Origin: Lactifluus volemus
Taxonomy: Eukaryota; Basidiomycota; Agaricomycetes; Russulales; Russulaceae
Assembly: GCA_022376515.1 (NCBI GenBank)
Contig: WTXI01000017.1
Span: 434,001 to 498,000 of the forward strand
DNA: 64,000 bases
Direction of reading: 5' to 3'
Part shown: in pieces, positions 1 to 10,323 of the stretch
How the letters are laid out: each line of letters starts with the position of its first letter
Numbering within the stretch: the stretch's first letter is position 1
Made by a program: the position numbers and the translations under genes
Notes under the pieces: generated by a model
What the model was told of the DNA's origin: nothing
The model's database searches: none
What the model saw: only the letters and a program-made list of their open reading frames with translations

Positions 1-312
1 CAATTTATGTACGGGACTAGCTCCCTGGACACTTAGATACACGATTATGGGTAGAATAAAGAATGCTATTATTCTGGACATTTACATCTGCTCTGGACAG
101 TATAAAAGAACGTAGTTTTCGACGCGTTCACTTCAGTCTTCTTGCCTACGACTGAAGTGAGTATAGCTTATGTCATTTCTTACCATATTTGGCTTACCTG
201 TGTCTTAGCGCTATCTAATCTCACAGGTACTTATGATCTATGAATAAAGTCTTCTTGCCTACGACTGAACGCTATCTAATCTCACAGGATTATCTAAGCT
301 ATTGTAACGACA
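1..312 (+). repeat. 5' LTR of Ty1/copia element (left part missing)
   Basis: This matches the last 312 bp of the right LTR (5173-5484) with no difference seen by eye, so the first about 73 bp lie left of the window. It ends in CA just before the primer-binding site. A TATA box (tataaaag) lies at 101-108. Two motifs are each present twice inside it: a 22-bp one at 135-156 and 248-269, and a 19-bp one at 209-227 and 270-288. Identical LTRs mean recent insertion. Small frames inside it are not credible genes. Confidence 0.95.
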
Positions 313-324
313 GGTTATGGGCCC
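313..324 (+). other. Putative primer-binding site (half initiator tRNA-Met)
   Basis: The 12 bases directly after the LTR, ggttatgggccc, are complementary to the anticodon stem-loop of eukaryotic initiator tRNA-Met (gggCCCATaacc with anticodon CAU). Drosophila copia is known to prime from a 5' half of tRNA-iMet cut in the anticodon loop, and this position fits that model. Complementarity stops after 12 bases. The assignment is an inference from remembered tRNA sequence. Confidence 0.6.
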
Positions 325-986
325 TGCGCCCCTGTGAATTCCAAAGAAGATCAAATTACAACAGTCTCGCACTTGCACTACTCTACGCGCTTACGGTTCT
401 CCCTAAGGCGAGCTTCTGTTTACTTCGCTTGGTAATCCCACTTCTCCCGGTCCTTGGAGCCGGGGGATCGGCGTAGGCTGGATCCCTTTCCGGGATTTCC
501 CGCGAGCGTTGTGCGAGAGCGCGGCGACGCTGAAGCACGCGCGAGTTTTCTCTCGGCCCGGTTTGCGCGGTTACTTAATTAATTTAGCCCGGGGAAACGG
601 ACGCACGTTAGCCGGTCAGGCGCGGCGCGGACGAGCCGGATGCGGCCCTACTGCCATGTTAGGAAACCGGGTGGGAGGCCCCGGGGACTATTTGCCTACT
701 GAACGGTTGGCCGATGACTTCCTTGCGGAGCACGGTTCTTGGGTCTAGAACAAGGCGGGGGTAATCACTCCCCTGAGCGCTTGGGCTCGTCACAACTGCG
801 GTACGCTAAGATAGGATAGATTATTAGATCACACCGCGCGCAAAGTCCGAGAGACTGGATCTGATAAGATTCAGGGTGCACAGCTGGATACGTCAGGGAT
901 CCAATCAGATCTTCGATCTCTGGGTCTGACTGCTCCTCATTCCCAGGTTATCAAAAATCATCGCTTTATCTTATCAATAGCAAATT
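325..986 (+). other. Untranslated leader of the copia element
   Basis: About 660 bp between the primer-binding site and the Gag-Pol ATG. It is GC-rich between about 430 and 740. Two short open frames occur (ending at 476 and 748), but neither resembles a protein family and neither extends into Gag. This is the expected place for RNA packaging and dimerisation signals; no specific motif was identified. Confidence 0.5.
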
Positions 987-3900
987 ATGCCTGCAATCAC
1001 ATTCCCTCCTGCAGCCGGGATCGAGATCCTCGACGGATCTAACTGGGCTGTCTGGTCATCGCGCATGCAAGCACTTCTGCGGCTTAACGGACTTAAAGAT
1101 CATGTGACCGTAGATCAATCTACCCCCACTCCAGCCTGGACGGAAACTGACGGGATGATAACGGGCGTCTTTGAGATGTATTGTCAAAAGGACGTCTGGA
1201 ACTCAGTCTCTGATGATACAAAGTTCGGAACTGCTAAAGCTAAGTGGGTGGAACTTCAACGGATCTACGGAGGCGTCGGATCTATGTCCGCGTTCAATAG
1301 TTGGGTTGCCCTGACCGGGACATCCCTCGAGGAATCAAAACCGATGATGCCTCAATTGCAGAAACTTAATGACGCGTGCATCACCCTACGTAACAACAAT
1401 ATGAATATCTCCGATCTTCAATTATGTTTTATCTTGATCAAGGCACTTCCCGAGTCCTATTCGGCAGTCGCGTCGACCATTTTGGCCACCGGAGCGCCCA
1501 AGGATCTTTCCCCGACCACGGTCCAGGAACGCATTCTAAATGAGGAAGGTCGACGGTCCGGAACTTCCGCTTCACTCAACAAGATCGCCCCAATCAAACG
1601 CAATGATAAGACTAATATTACATGTTTCTACTGTAATAAAAAGGGGCACAAAAGTAACGAGTGTAAGAAGAAGAAGAAGGATCTGGCTGCCAAAGATAAA
1701 AAGGATAAGGAGCAGGGGAGCGCGGCGCAGATGTCTAGCGGAAGCAAGGCGGTCAACGCGCACATAGTACCTACCGCTACGATCACCGAGATCTCCGATG
1801 ACAGTAATGATATGCGCGTTTCCCTTTACGCTGCTGTGAGATCGCGATGGATGGTTGATTCCGGCGCCACGCATCATATCAGCCCTTATCGATCCGACTT
1901 CACTTCGTGGAAGCCGGCCCGGGGACAAGTCAGTCTTGGTGGGCACGCCGAAATCGATCAGATCGGAACCGGAGATATTGTTGTCACACCCCTCGGAGGG
2001 AACAAAAACATTCAATTGACCCTGCATGATGTGATGCACGTCCCTGACGCTCGCGCGCGATTCTTCTCGGTCGGCGCGCTGATGCGCAAAGGTGGCAAGA
2101 TCACATTTGATAACGCAGGATTTGAGATCTACGTTAAAGATCGGAAGATCGCACGGGGTTACATGGAAGATAATCTATTCTACTTTGATACTTCCAACCC
2201 GGCGATCAATGTGCACGGGAGTGCAGCCCAATCAATCGACATCTGGCATCAAAGGATGGGGCATATGTCGTATAACGCGCTTATGCGATATAGTGAATCA
2301 GTCAAAGGGATCGCGCTAACCGCACCGATCGATCAAGATCGGGATCAATCTCCCTGCCCCGGATGTGCGCTCGGGAAGCAATCTCGCTTACCCTTTACGG
2401 CTTCGCCTAAGCGATCGACCGCTAGAATGCAGCTGATCCATAGTGATCTAGCCGGTCCGATGCAAAAGCAATCAATTCAAGGCGCGCTGTACATGGGATC
2501 ATTTATCGATGATTATTCCCGACATGCCGTAGTGTATTTCCTCAAAAGTAAAGATCAGATCGTAGATGCCTTCAAGGACTTCCTGGTGCGCGCAGAAAAG
2601 CAAACATCAGATAAGATCCTGGCAATACACAGCGATCGCGGAGGGGAATACATGGGTGGCCCGATGCAGCTTATCTTATCGGAGCATGGCATCGAGCATC
2701 GCACTACAATGCCTTACTCGCCTCAACAGAACGGTGTAGCCGAGCGATGGAATCGCACGATCTTAGATAAGGCGCGCGCGATGTTCCACAGCGCCGGCTT
2801 ATCTCTCGGGTTCTGGGAGCTTGCAGTAGATGCTGCAGTTCACACATACAATAGAACTCCTACACGCGTCCTTGGTTGGCGCACTCCGCACGAACTCTGG
2901 AACGGTGGGCACGTTCCGGATGTCTCATACTTCCGGATCTTCGGATGTCGCGCTTACGCGCACGTCCCGGAGGAACTCCGGAAGAAGCTAGATCCTCAGG
3001 CGATCCCGACGATCTTTGTCGGATATGAGCCCGGATCTAAGGGGTACCGTTTATGGAATAGGAGCAAACGCTCGGTCATGCTGTCCCGCGATGTGACGTT
3101 TGATGAGCGCGAGTTCCCTGCTAAGGAGAGCGTTGAGCCGTCCGCTCCTCCGGTGCAGCCCCTCGCAATAGATTGGCCTGTGACTCTTCATTTTCCCTCG
3201 AGTGAACCCGGAGGCCCCGCGCCTCCGCAAACACCCGCTAACACCTCTGTGTATGCGACCCCGCCATCCCGCCCTCCGGCACTGCAGCTCACTCCGGATG
3301 TTGCGCCGCCTCGCCCGCCTTTACCTCGCCCGCTCTTGCCTCTGCGCAGACCGCCTCCGGCCCCACCTGTTCCGGGGCCTTCGGGCGTTGTCCCGGAGCG
3401 TCCGCCTTCTCCCAGGCGTCTGCGTGCTAACCCGAAGCAGAATCCGCAGTATCTTACTGCAACTGCTAGCTCGCGCGCCAGGAGGCCCGCTCAGTTATCT
3501 CACGCGGTTCTACTTAGTGCTGCCGAGGTACGCGACCCCTTATCTTATCGGGAAGCGATGGCGTCGGACCGAGCCGAGGAGTGGCAACGTGCCTGCGCAT
3601 ATGAAATTGACGCGCTAGCCAAGAATGGCACTTGGGTTCTCGTGCCTTTACCGCCGGGCCGGAAGACCGTCAAATCTAAATGGGTCTTCAAGCACAAAGC
3701 AGATGGACGCTTTCGTGCTCGGCTGGTGGCCAAGGGGTTCACTCAAATACAGGGAATTGACTATGATGAAACCTTCTCTCCAGTAGCACGTTTCGAGTCT
3801 TTGAGACTGCTGCTAGCGTTGGCCGCGCTAGAGGATTGGGAGATCCACCAAATGGACGTCAAATCGGCGTTCCTGAACGGCTTACTGGATGAGGAGATTT

Positions 3901-5066
3901 ACATGGAGCAGCCGGAAGGTTTCATTGATCAGGCCAAATCAGATAAGGTTTGCCTCCTCAAAAAGGCATTGTACGGACTCAAGCAAGCCTCGCGCGCATG
4001 GAATTCGCAATTCCATGGAGTTCTCATAGGGCTCGGCTTTACGCGCACGCACTCGGATGCGGGGATCTATCATCGCCAAGATGCGGGGGGACAGCTAATC
4101 ATAATCCTCTATGTCGATGATATCACGATCTTAGGCGATTCGCGCGATGGGGTCAATCAGATTAAGATTACCTTATCTAGTCGCTACGAGATGACTGATC
4201 TCGGAGAGATCGACTCTTATCTCGGAGTCCGGATCACTCGGGATAGGTCAATCAAACGCCTAGAGATAGACCAATCGCGTTACATCTCGGAGATCGTCGA
4301 TCGCTTCGGAATGGCTGATGCTAACCCGGCGCGCACCCCGCTTCCCGCTGGTGCAGAGACGCACCTGATCAAACACAATGGAGAGGCAACGCCTGCAGAG
4401 ATAAAAGATTATCAAAAGATTATCGGCAGCCTGCTCTATGTGCAGATCGGGACTAGACCCGATATATCCTTTGCGGTATCGCGCCTTGCGCAGTACGCAT
4501 CAAACCCATCGCCTCAACATCTGCGCCTAGCCAAGTACATCTTATCTTATCTAAAGGGCACTCAGGCCCTCAGGCTGCGTTACGATGGCGAGCGCGGTGA
4601 TGGATTGCACGGATATTCGGATTCCAGCCTTGGTGATCAGGCTGATGATTGCCACTCAACATCTGGCTATGTTTATCTACTTGGTGGTGCAGCCATCTCA
4701 TGGTCATCGCGCAAACAAAAGACAGTCGCGCAGAGCACTACTCAGGCGGAGTACATGGCGCTCACAGATGCAGCCAATCAGGCCGCGTGGTATCGGAGCT
4801 TCTTCGGCGAGATCGGATACGAGATCTCAGATCCAATTCCCTTACATGGTGATAACAAAGGCGCGATTGACCTAGCGCTGAATCCCGTGACCGGAAAAAG
4901 ATCAAAACATATTCCGATAAAGCATCACGCTATCCGCGAGTACATCGAAGAAGGTCAGATTGATCTGATAAGGACTTCGACCCTCGATATGCTTGCCGAT
5001 GGCTTCACTAAGCCACACGCGCACGTGAAGCTGCAAGACTTCCTCACGGGACTGGGACTTATCTAA
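987..5066 (+). CDS. Ty1/copia Gag-Pol polyprotein (1359 aa, single frame)
   Basis: One uninterrupted frame encodes the whole retrotransposon polyprotein. Order of domains: N-terminal Gag (UBN2/DUF4219-like, with W residues near the start); CCHC knuckle CFYCNKKGHKSNEC at about residue 213; aspartic protease with DSGATHH at about 291; GAG-pre-integrase HQRMGHMS; integrase DDE core with HSDLAGP, DDYSRH, HSDRGGEY and PQQNGVAERWNR (about 485-595); a proline-rich linker (about 715-830); reverse transcriptase with KARLVAKGF-like motif and LYVDD (about 897-1045); RNase H with GYSDSSLGD and TTQAEYMAL (about 1209-1260). Integrase before RT defines the copia superfamily. All catalytic motifs look intact and there is no stop or frameshift, so the copy is potentially active. 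Confidence 0.97.
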   Translation: MPAITFPPAAGIEILDGSNWAVWSSRMQALLRLNGLKDHVTVDQSTPTPAWTETDGMITGVFEMYCQKDVWNSVSDDTKFGTAKAKWVELQRIYGGVGSMSAFNSWVALTGTSLEESKPMMPQLQKLNDACITLRNNNMNISDLQLCFILIKALPESYSAVASTILATGAPKDLSPTTVQERILNEEGRRSGTSASLNKIAPIKRNDKTNITCFYCNKKGHKSNECKKKKKDLAAKDKKDKEQGSAAQMSSGSKAVNAHIVPTATITEISDDSNDMRVSLYAAVRSRWMVDSGATHHISPYRSDFTSWKPARGQVSLGGHAEIDQIGTGDIVVTPLGGNKNIQLTLHDVMHVPDARARFFSVGALMRKGGKITFDNAGFEIYVKDRKIARGYMEDNLFYFDTSNPAINVHGSAAQSIDIWHQRMGHMSYNALMRYSESVKGIALTAPIDQDRDQSPCPGCALGKQSRLPFTASPKRSTARMQLIHSDLAGPMQKQSIQGALYMGSFIDDYSRHAVVYFLKSKDQIVDAFKDFLVRAEKQTSDKILAIHSDRGGEYMGGPMQLILSEHGIEHRTTMPYSPQQNGVAERWNRTILDKARAMFHSAGLSLGFWELAVDAAVHTYNRTPTRVLGWRTPHELWNGGHVPDVSYFRIFGCRAYAHVPEELRKKLDPQAIPTIFVGYEPGSKGYRLWNRSKRSVMLSRDVTFDEREFPAKESVEPSAPPVQPLAIDWPVTLHFPSSEPGGPAPPQTPANTSVYATPPSRPPALQLTPDVAPPRPPLPRPLLPLRRPPPAPPVPGPSGVVPERPPSPRRLRANPKQNPQYLTATASSRARRPAQLSHAVLLSAAEVRDPLSYREAMASDRAEEWQRACAYEIDALAKNGTWVLVPLPPGRKTVKSKWVFKHKADGRFRARLVAKGFTQIQGIDYDETFSPVARFESLRLLLALAALEDWEIHQMDVKSAFLNGLLDEEIYMEQPEGFIDQAKSDKVCLLKKALYGLKQASRAWNSQFHGVLIGLGFTRTHSDAGIYHRQDAGGQLIIILYVDDITILGDSRDGVNQIKITLSSRYEMTDLGEIDSYLGVRITRDRSIKRLEIDQSRYISEIVDRFGMADANPARTPLPAGAETHLIKHNGEATPAEIKDYQKIIGSLLYVQIGTRPDISFAVSRLAQYASNPSPQHLRLAKYILSYLKGTQALRLRYDGERGDGLHGYSDSSLGDQADDCHSTSGYVYLLGGAAISWSSRKQKTVAQSTTQAEYMALTDAANQAAWYRSFFGEIGYEISDPIPLHGDNKGAIDLALNPVTGKRSKHIPIKHHAIREYIEEGQIDLIRTSTLDMLADGFTKPHAHVKLQDFLTGLGLI

Positions 5067-5089
5067 TCTTTGATTAGGATTGTCTTAAT

Positions 5090-5099
5090 CACGGGGGGA
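5090..5099 (+). other. Polypurine tract
   Basis: A purine run (acgggggga) lies directly before the TG that opens the right LTR, the standard position for priming plus-strand DNA synthesis in LTR retrotransposons. Confidence 0.75.
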
Positions 5100-5484
5100 T
5101 GTTGAGACGCGACCCGGATCCCGCGGATCTAGCGGACCGGAAACCGCGGAACGGAGTAAATATGATTAATGACAATTTATGTACGGGACTAGCTCCCTGG
5201 ACACTTAGATACACGATTATGGGTAGAATAAAGAATGCTATTATTCTGGACATTTACATCTGCTCTGGACAGTATAAAAGAACGTAGTTTTCGACGCGTT
5301 CACTTCAGTCTTCTTGCCTACGACTGAAGTGAGTATAGCTTATGTCATTTCTTACCATATTTGGCTTACCTGTGTCTTAGCGCTATCTAATCTCACAGGT
5401 ACTTATGATCTATGAATAAAGTCTTCTTGCCTACGACTGAACGCTATCTAATCTCACAGGATTATCTAAGCTATTGTAACGACA
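5100..5484 (+). repeat. 3' LTR of Ty1/copia element (385 bp)
   Basis: Begins TGTTGAGACG and ends ACGACA (TG...CA). The TATA box is at 5273-5280 and the internal duplicated motifs are as in the left LTR. The right flank starts gatga at 5485; the target-site duplication cannot be confirmed because the left flank lies outside the window. The end of this LTR is 291 bp upstream of the next gene and in the same orientation, so its promoter could read into it. Confidence 0.95.
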
Positions 5485-5775
5485 GATGAGCCATGTACAG
5501 CTAAACAATGCTCGCGTGACACACCTGGCAGCGCCCATTGGGATAGACCCTAATATCATAGCCCCAACTATTGTCGGCCGTTCTCGAGCCGGGTTGGATC
5601 TGAAAGTAAGATCGGGATGTTAGAAAGCTGTACTGGACAATGGCGAAGGGAGTAACAACGACATTTAACACAGTGCGGCTGATCGATACGGGGGGACGAC
5701 TCCGGAAGCTCTAGAGGAGCACCTACTCACGGGATTCCCTCCAGAGTCGTCTTTGGATTCGACTCTGAACCGGCG

Positions 5776-6921
5776 ATGCCGAATTTCATAGCATTTGACG
5801 TTGAGAAATTTTCGAAGAGGCCAAAGCAAATTAGGCGCCGGGGCCTACGGCAGGCCAATGCGCTTCAGGGCGACGATATATACAGCGGGACGAGGAGAGG
5901 GGAGGATGCTATCCTCCTCTCATTCACCACAAGATTAGGAGAAACTGCACGACCCATGTTCCAAGATAAAGGTTTTCAGCCTGATGCTGCAGCTTCATAT
6001 GACACTGCAGACCTTCCGGAACCGCAGGTCAGTGTTTGCTGTGACAGTAGAGGGGGATTGACGCTCACGCTAAAAACGTCGACGCCACAGGACGACAGCC
6101 AGCCATATGACTGGAATTACTCCCTGTACCCAATACTAAACCAAGACAATATACACAGTGGAACTCACTATGACTTGGGTTACGACATAACCTTTGGAAT
6201 TGATCCGATGGCGACGACGACCATTGGGCAATACGTGCGTTTATACCGTGTACGCATTGGACAGAACACTCATGTGTTATTGCAGGGTTTCGGCGTCCCA
6301 TCCGAGACTCCCCTCCTGGGGACATCACACCCTAGGCCCGAAATGGGAATTAGCGATGGCTGGTCGAGCAACAACCTTGGCTACCCCATGCCAGAGGACT
6401 TCGGAATCGATAGGACGCAAGTTCCCGAAGAAGGTCCAAAGGATGAAAGCACAACTATGTCCATGGAATGGACCCCATCACATTATAAAGAGAAATCCAG
6501 GCCTGGCCGCCACGAACTAGAGGTGCCCGTGGAAACGGGACCACCAGAACTCGGACTTTCCCATTCATATGCAATGGGGTCGGCACCAATGGAGTCGGCT
6601 TCGGGAAATCCAGGCCAGGCTTGGGAGGAGGAAGGTGGAAGCTTGAGCGGCAGCATGGAGGGTCATCAAGATGAAGCCGAGATGTTAGCTTGGCTCATGG
6701 TACGAGTAGACGGGTCCTGGAGATGCAGAGGGTGTGGCGGGAGGAAATTCTACGACCGGTCCACGTTGAGGAGGCATTGCCGGAAGAAACATAGCAACAA
6801 TCCTGACGTGAAAGTTTGCCCGTACTGCGGCAAACGTTACGCCAGACAGTGCGGTGTCAATAGGCACATAAAACAGAAGCATGGGCAGAGTGGAGTGGGC
6901 GAGGGAGGCACAATTCAGTAG
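5776..6921 (+). CDS. C2H2 zinc-finger protein (381 aa)
   Basis: A single-exon frame. The N-terminal about 310 residues are low in recognisable motifs (a beta-rich stretch around residues 70-180, then an acidic/Pro-Gly/Ser segment). The C-terminus carries two tandem C2H2 fingers: the first starts at about residue 317 with CRGCGGRKF and ends RRHCRKKH; the second starts at about 347 with CPYCGKRYARQ and ends RHIKQKH. This layout is typical of fungal DNA-binding proteins, so a transcription factor is likely, but the target is unknown. The start used is the first ATG of the frame, 290 bp after the copia LTR. A copia insertion this close upstream may have altered its regulation. Confidence 0.8.
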   Translation: MPNFIAFDVEKFSKRPKQIRRRGLRQANALQGDDIYSGTRRGEDAILLSFTTRLGETARPMFQDKGFQPDAAASYDTADLPEPQVSVCCDSRGGLTLTLKTSTPQDDSQPYDWNYSLYPILNQDNIHSGTHYDLGYDITFGIDPMATTTIGQYVRLYRVRIGQNTHVLLQGFGVPSETPLLGTSHPRPEMGISDGWSSNNLGYPMPEDFGIDRTQVPEEGPKDESTTMSMEWTPSHYKEKSRPGRHELEVPVETGPPELGLSHSYAMGSAPMESASGNPGQAWEEEGGSLSGSMEGHQDEAEMLAWLMVRVDGSWRCRGCGGRKFYDRSTLRRHCRKKHSNNPDVKVCPYCGKRYARQCGVNRHIKQKHGQSGVGEGGTIQ

Positions 6922-8244
6922 AACTTGATCGTGTGTGTTTGTTTTTGAGTTTAAGACGCAACTCGCTTCTCTAATTAGGATTTAGACTTGTACCTACTGG
7001 TTCAATTCAAATCGTTAAAGTTAGCTATGGACACGCACCCGACCTATCATTTGTGTTCTATGCTTTCGTCAAGTTGGGAAGGTAAGCAATTGCAGCTCAG
7101 ACGCGTGAGCACATCCGAAATTATTATTATGTAGATGGTGGATGAGAAGGAGAAAGGACGGCGGGTGCGAATAAGACCGTGACCACGACTCGGATGTGGC
7201 TGAAACGGAACGGGCAAATGCAATGGGCTCCTCACAATGTCTAGGATCCTCTGAATTTATACCTCCGCCCCCCACCAAGTTTAAGCAATTGTTGTCGAGG
7301 CTGACATTGTCTTCCAGTACAATGAGGCAGACAAAAGGGCGCCCAAGTGAATTTTGTTCAATTAGTCATAGCACCGCATTGCCAAGTCCCCAGTAATTAC
7401 TGGAACGACATTACAATGTCCCCTCCGTAATACCATCACAACGTCCTGTCCCTAATACTGATCCACATTGTCCCTAGTCGGAAGTATTGAGGTGCGTCTG
7501 AATCAGGCCAATTGGAGTCAATTTTATTGTTGAAGTCGAGGCGGCCACTGGCACATGATTGTAAGACGTGGAGTAATCACGATAATGAGCGACATTTGTT
7601 TGTTACTACCACACGCGTCAATGCATCCTCCAAGAGAACCTGAAAGGGGAGAGACGGGAGAGGGTGATACCGGAATACAAAAATAGTGAGGTATGTCGCA
7701 GTGGGACAAGTAGGATGAAAGAGACATTCAGAGTCCCGTGAGTCTTATCCGAATCATCCCTGCCATCACCCCTGCCTTGATGGCAGGAACGACCCAAGTG
7801 AGAATCACAGGACTCCGATGGCCATCCATCAGACACCCATCGTTGACAACAACATGACTCGGATGGGCAGGTAAGTCACGTTGACTCGGAGATTTAATAT
7901 AACGACCCGTGCCTGTGGTCCCACTCGTGCATTATTATCTTCGTCTCCTCCAGTGTAGACAATGTTCTTCCAGATAAATAATACAGCATATCATGAACTT
8001 TGCAATGGCTTGTATGACGAACTCGAAGATGAAAGAATTCTACCAAACCCCGCGCTCTAGGATCATAATTAGACCGGGAGCTGCGGCCCGTTACAACCTA
8101 ATAATAGTCGTTCTCGCTTACACTGCACTGCCGTACAATTAGGATGCTCTTACCCTTAACAACCTGCGCAGCTTGCTTGATATAAACAACAATTGAAATT
8201 ACGGTTGACACTGCCTCGTCTTTCTGCGTAGCTTTATCCCAAGC
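6922..8244. other. Intergenic, nothing recognised
   Basis: About 1.3 kb between the zinc-finger gene and RAM1. Only short frames occur on both strands, none resembling a known family. A loose repeat of words like tgtccc / taata occurs near 7400-7490. The last few hundred bases should contain the RAM1 promoter; no clear TATA box was seen. Confidence 0.4.
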
Positions 8245-10001
8245 ATGCCACGTCTAACTCTCATCGATGCATATCCGACAAAAACATCTGACCTGCAGGC
8301 TGAGACAGAGGACATCCTTCAGGATCATGTCCCATTAGACGATACCCCAGACAGTCACATCCTGCACAAGAACGACCATCTGAAATTTCTCATACGCAAT
8401 CTTTCCCAGGGCTTTCCAGCGCGCTACGTGAGCCAGGATGCGAGCCAGCCGTGGCTCATGTTCTGGACGCTTCAGTCATTCAGCGCGCTCCAGATAGGCA
8501 TCGATCCCGATACCAAGCAGAGGTGCGCGAGTCCTCCTCTGTCGTTGATGTTCCGTTCTGATTTCCGTTAGGGCGATCGATACTATCATGGAGTGGCAGC
8601 ACCCGGATGGAGGGTTCGGTGGTGGGCCTAGCCAGGCCGCACACTTGCTACCTACGTATGCATCTGTGTGTTGTCTTGCTATTGTGGGCCGCCCTGGTCC
8701 GGGAGGTGGTTGGGATCAGATAAACAGGTGCGCTAGACCATTGTATATTGAGGGTACGTCTTCCCAACGCCGGAGGAAGAGAAAAGCTATACAACTGGTA
8801 CATGTCGTTGAAGCGGCCAGACGGTTCCTTCATAGTTTCCAACCACGGAGAAGTCGACGTTCGGTATGATCACGTTATGAACTTTCCCTCATGAGTTTTT
8901 GACGTGAAATAGCGGCATCTACTGCCTTCTCGCTGTCGCACATTTACTTGACATTGTCACCCCGGAACTCATCGACGGCACCGCGGCCTTCATCGCGTCC
9001 TGCCAGACGTACGAAGGAGGTTTCTCTTCTGCGTCACATCCACAAGTCATCGATGGCGTGCTCGCAGCTCAGAGGCCGAGTCTTGGTGAAGCCCATGGAG
9101 GATACACATTTTGTGCCCTCGCCTCATGGGTGTTTCTACACCCATACCTTGCCACGGACTACGAAGCCCTACGGGTGAACATTCCCCAGTTAATTCGCTG
9201 GCTTGTAAATATGCAGGGAATAGAGTCGGATCTCGGTGGCTTCAGGGGACGCACGAACAAGCTCGTCGACGGGTGTTATTCGTGGTGGGTCGGCGGTGCG
9301 TTCCCGCTGCTAGAAGCTCTAGGAGTATCCCCGGGTGTCCCCGAATCTGTGCATGCCAAGGATGGGGCATCCCATGTAAATGAGTCGGCAGAGAATGTAT
9401 GGGACGACATGGACGGTGCGCCCCGGGTAACGGTATATCACCCGGAAACCATGCTTGCTTATGACGAACCAGATTCGCTTTTTGATCGGCGGGCGTTACA
9501 GGAATACATCCTCCTCGCTGGGCAACACCCAGCAGGAGGTCTACGCGACAAGCCACCCAAGTGTGTTATGCGTTTCTCAAAAGCATATTCTTATGTGTTT
9601 ACGTTGCGTATAGGAATCCGGACGCCTACCATACTTCATATTGCCTCTCTGGCCTGTCAGCTGCCCAACACCGTATACGCCCTTCATCTACGCGACGGGA
9701 AGAGCTGCGTGCGGCGTGGAAAGGTGAAGATGGCATGCGTGCGACTGCATTTTCCGAGTCTCTCTGTTGGACAGAGGAAAGTGGCGGCTCTCGTGTTCTC
9801 GGCTCGGCTGCGAACCGCGTTGTATGTCGTCCTCGGCCTTCTCGATAATGAACCCGCTTGTTAAGGAAGTCACAGAACGCTACACATCCATTGTTCAACC
9901 TGACAATGACACACACAGAAGGGATAATGGCCCATTTCTACAAGCAGAATGTGCCGAAGCGCACCCCAACTGCAACAGGGCCTGGGCCTCGGTCACACTA
10001 G
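8245..10001 (+). CDS. RAM1: Protein farnesyltransferase subunit beta
   Basis: Catalytic beta subunit of farnesyltransferase, which with the alpha subunit attaches farnesyl to CaaX cysteines (Ras, a-factor-type pheromones). Six exons fit the family alignment in frame: 8245-8522, 8572-8727, 8780-8863, 8913-9560, 9614-9821, 9876-10001 (500 codons including stop). Introns are 49-54 nt, all GT-AG. Prenyltransferase alpha-alpha barrel motifs are present: FGGGPSQAAHLLPTYA, PDGSF, GEAHGGYTFCALASW, and the zinc site with D and C in LVDGCYSWW plus H in AYHTSYCLSGLS. Substrate-shaping repeats are intact. The start is the first ATG of exon 1 and gives a normal-length N-terminus. The C-terminus HPLFNLT...FYKQNVPKR is family-like. 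In basidiomycetes this enzyme is needed for lipopeptide mating pheromone maturation. Confidence 0.93.
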
Positions 10002-10323
10002 TCATTGTGGACACTGATCCACAGAAAGTTTTTTTTTTTTCATTGCACCAAAAGACTCGTGTTACCATGTTTTTTTTCATCATCTGAGAAATTCAGACGT
10101 CTAACATGATATATGATTATTTCAAAAATTGTATCTCTGAGTGTATAAGAGCTGATAGCTATGAATGGATGGATATCTGGGTCGTTGCCACGTGCAAAGT
10201 GTGATACTGCGCTTTAGGCAGTCTTTGCCGCCCAAGCTCAAGTCAAACCCGATAGCCATTTATTTTTTTTCCATCTGGAGACCTCTTCTTCGTATACTGT
10301 CATTCACTGATTAGAATCTCAAA
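10002..10323. other. Intergenic between RAM1 and the next gene
   Basis: 322 bp with T-runs at about 10027-10040 and 10261-10270, AT-richer than the flanking coding DNA. It must hold the RAM1 3' end and the next promoter; no specific site is evident. Confidence 0.4.

Noticed and set aside
240..748. Two short plus-strand frames (78 and 79 aa) in the copia LTR/leader
   Set aside because: They overlap the LTR and packaging leader, match no family and are explained by the retrotransposon.
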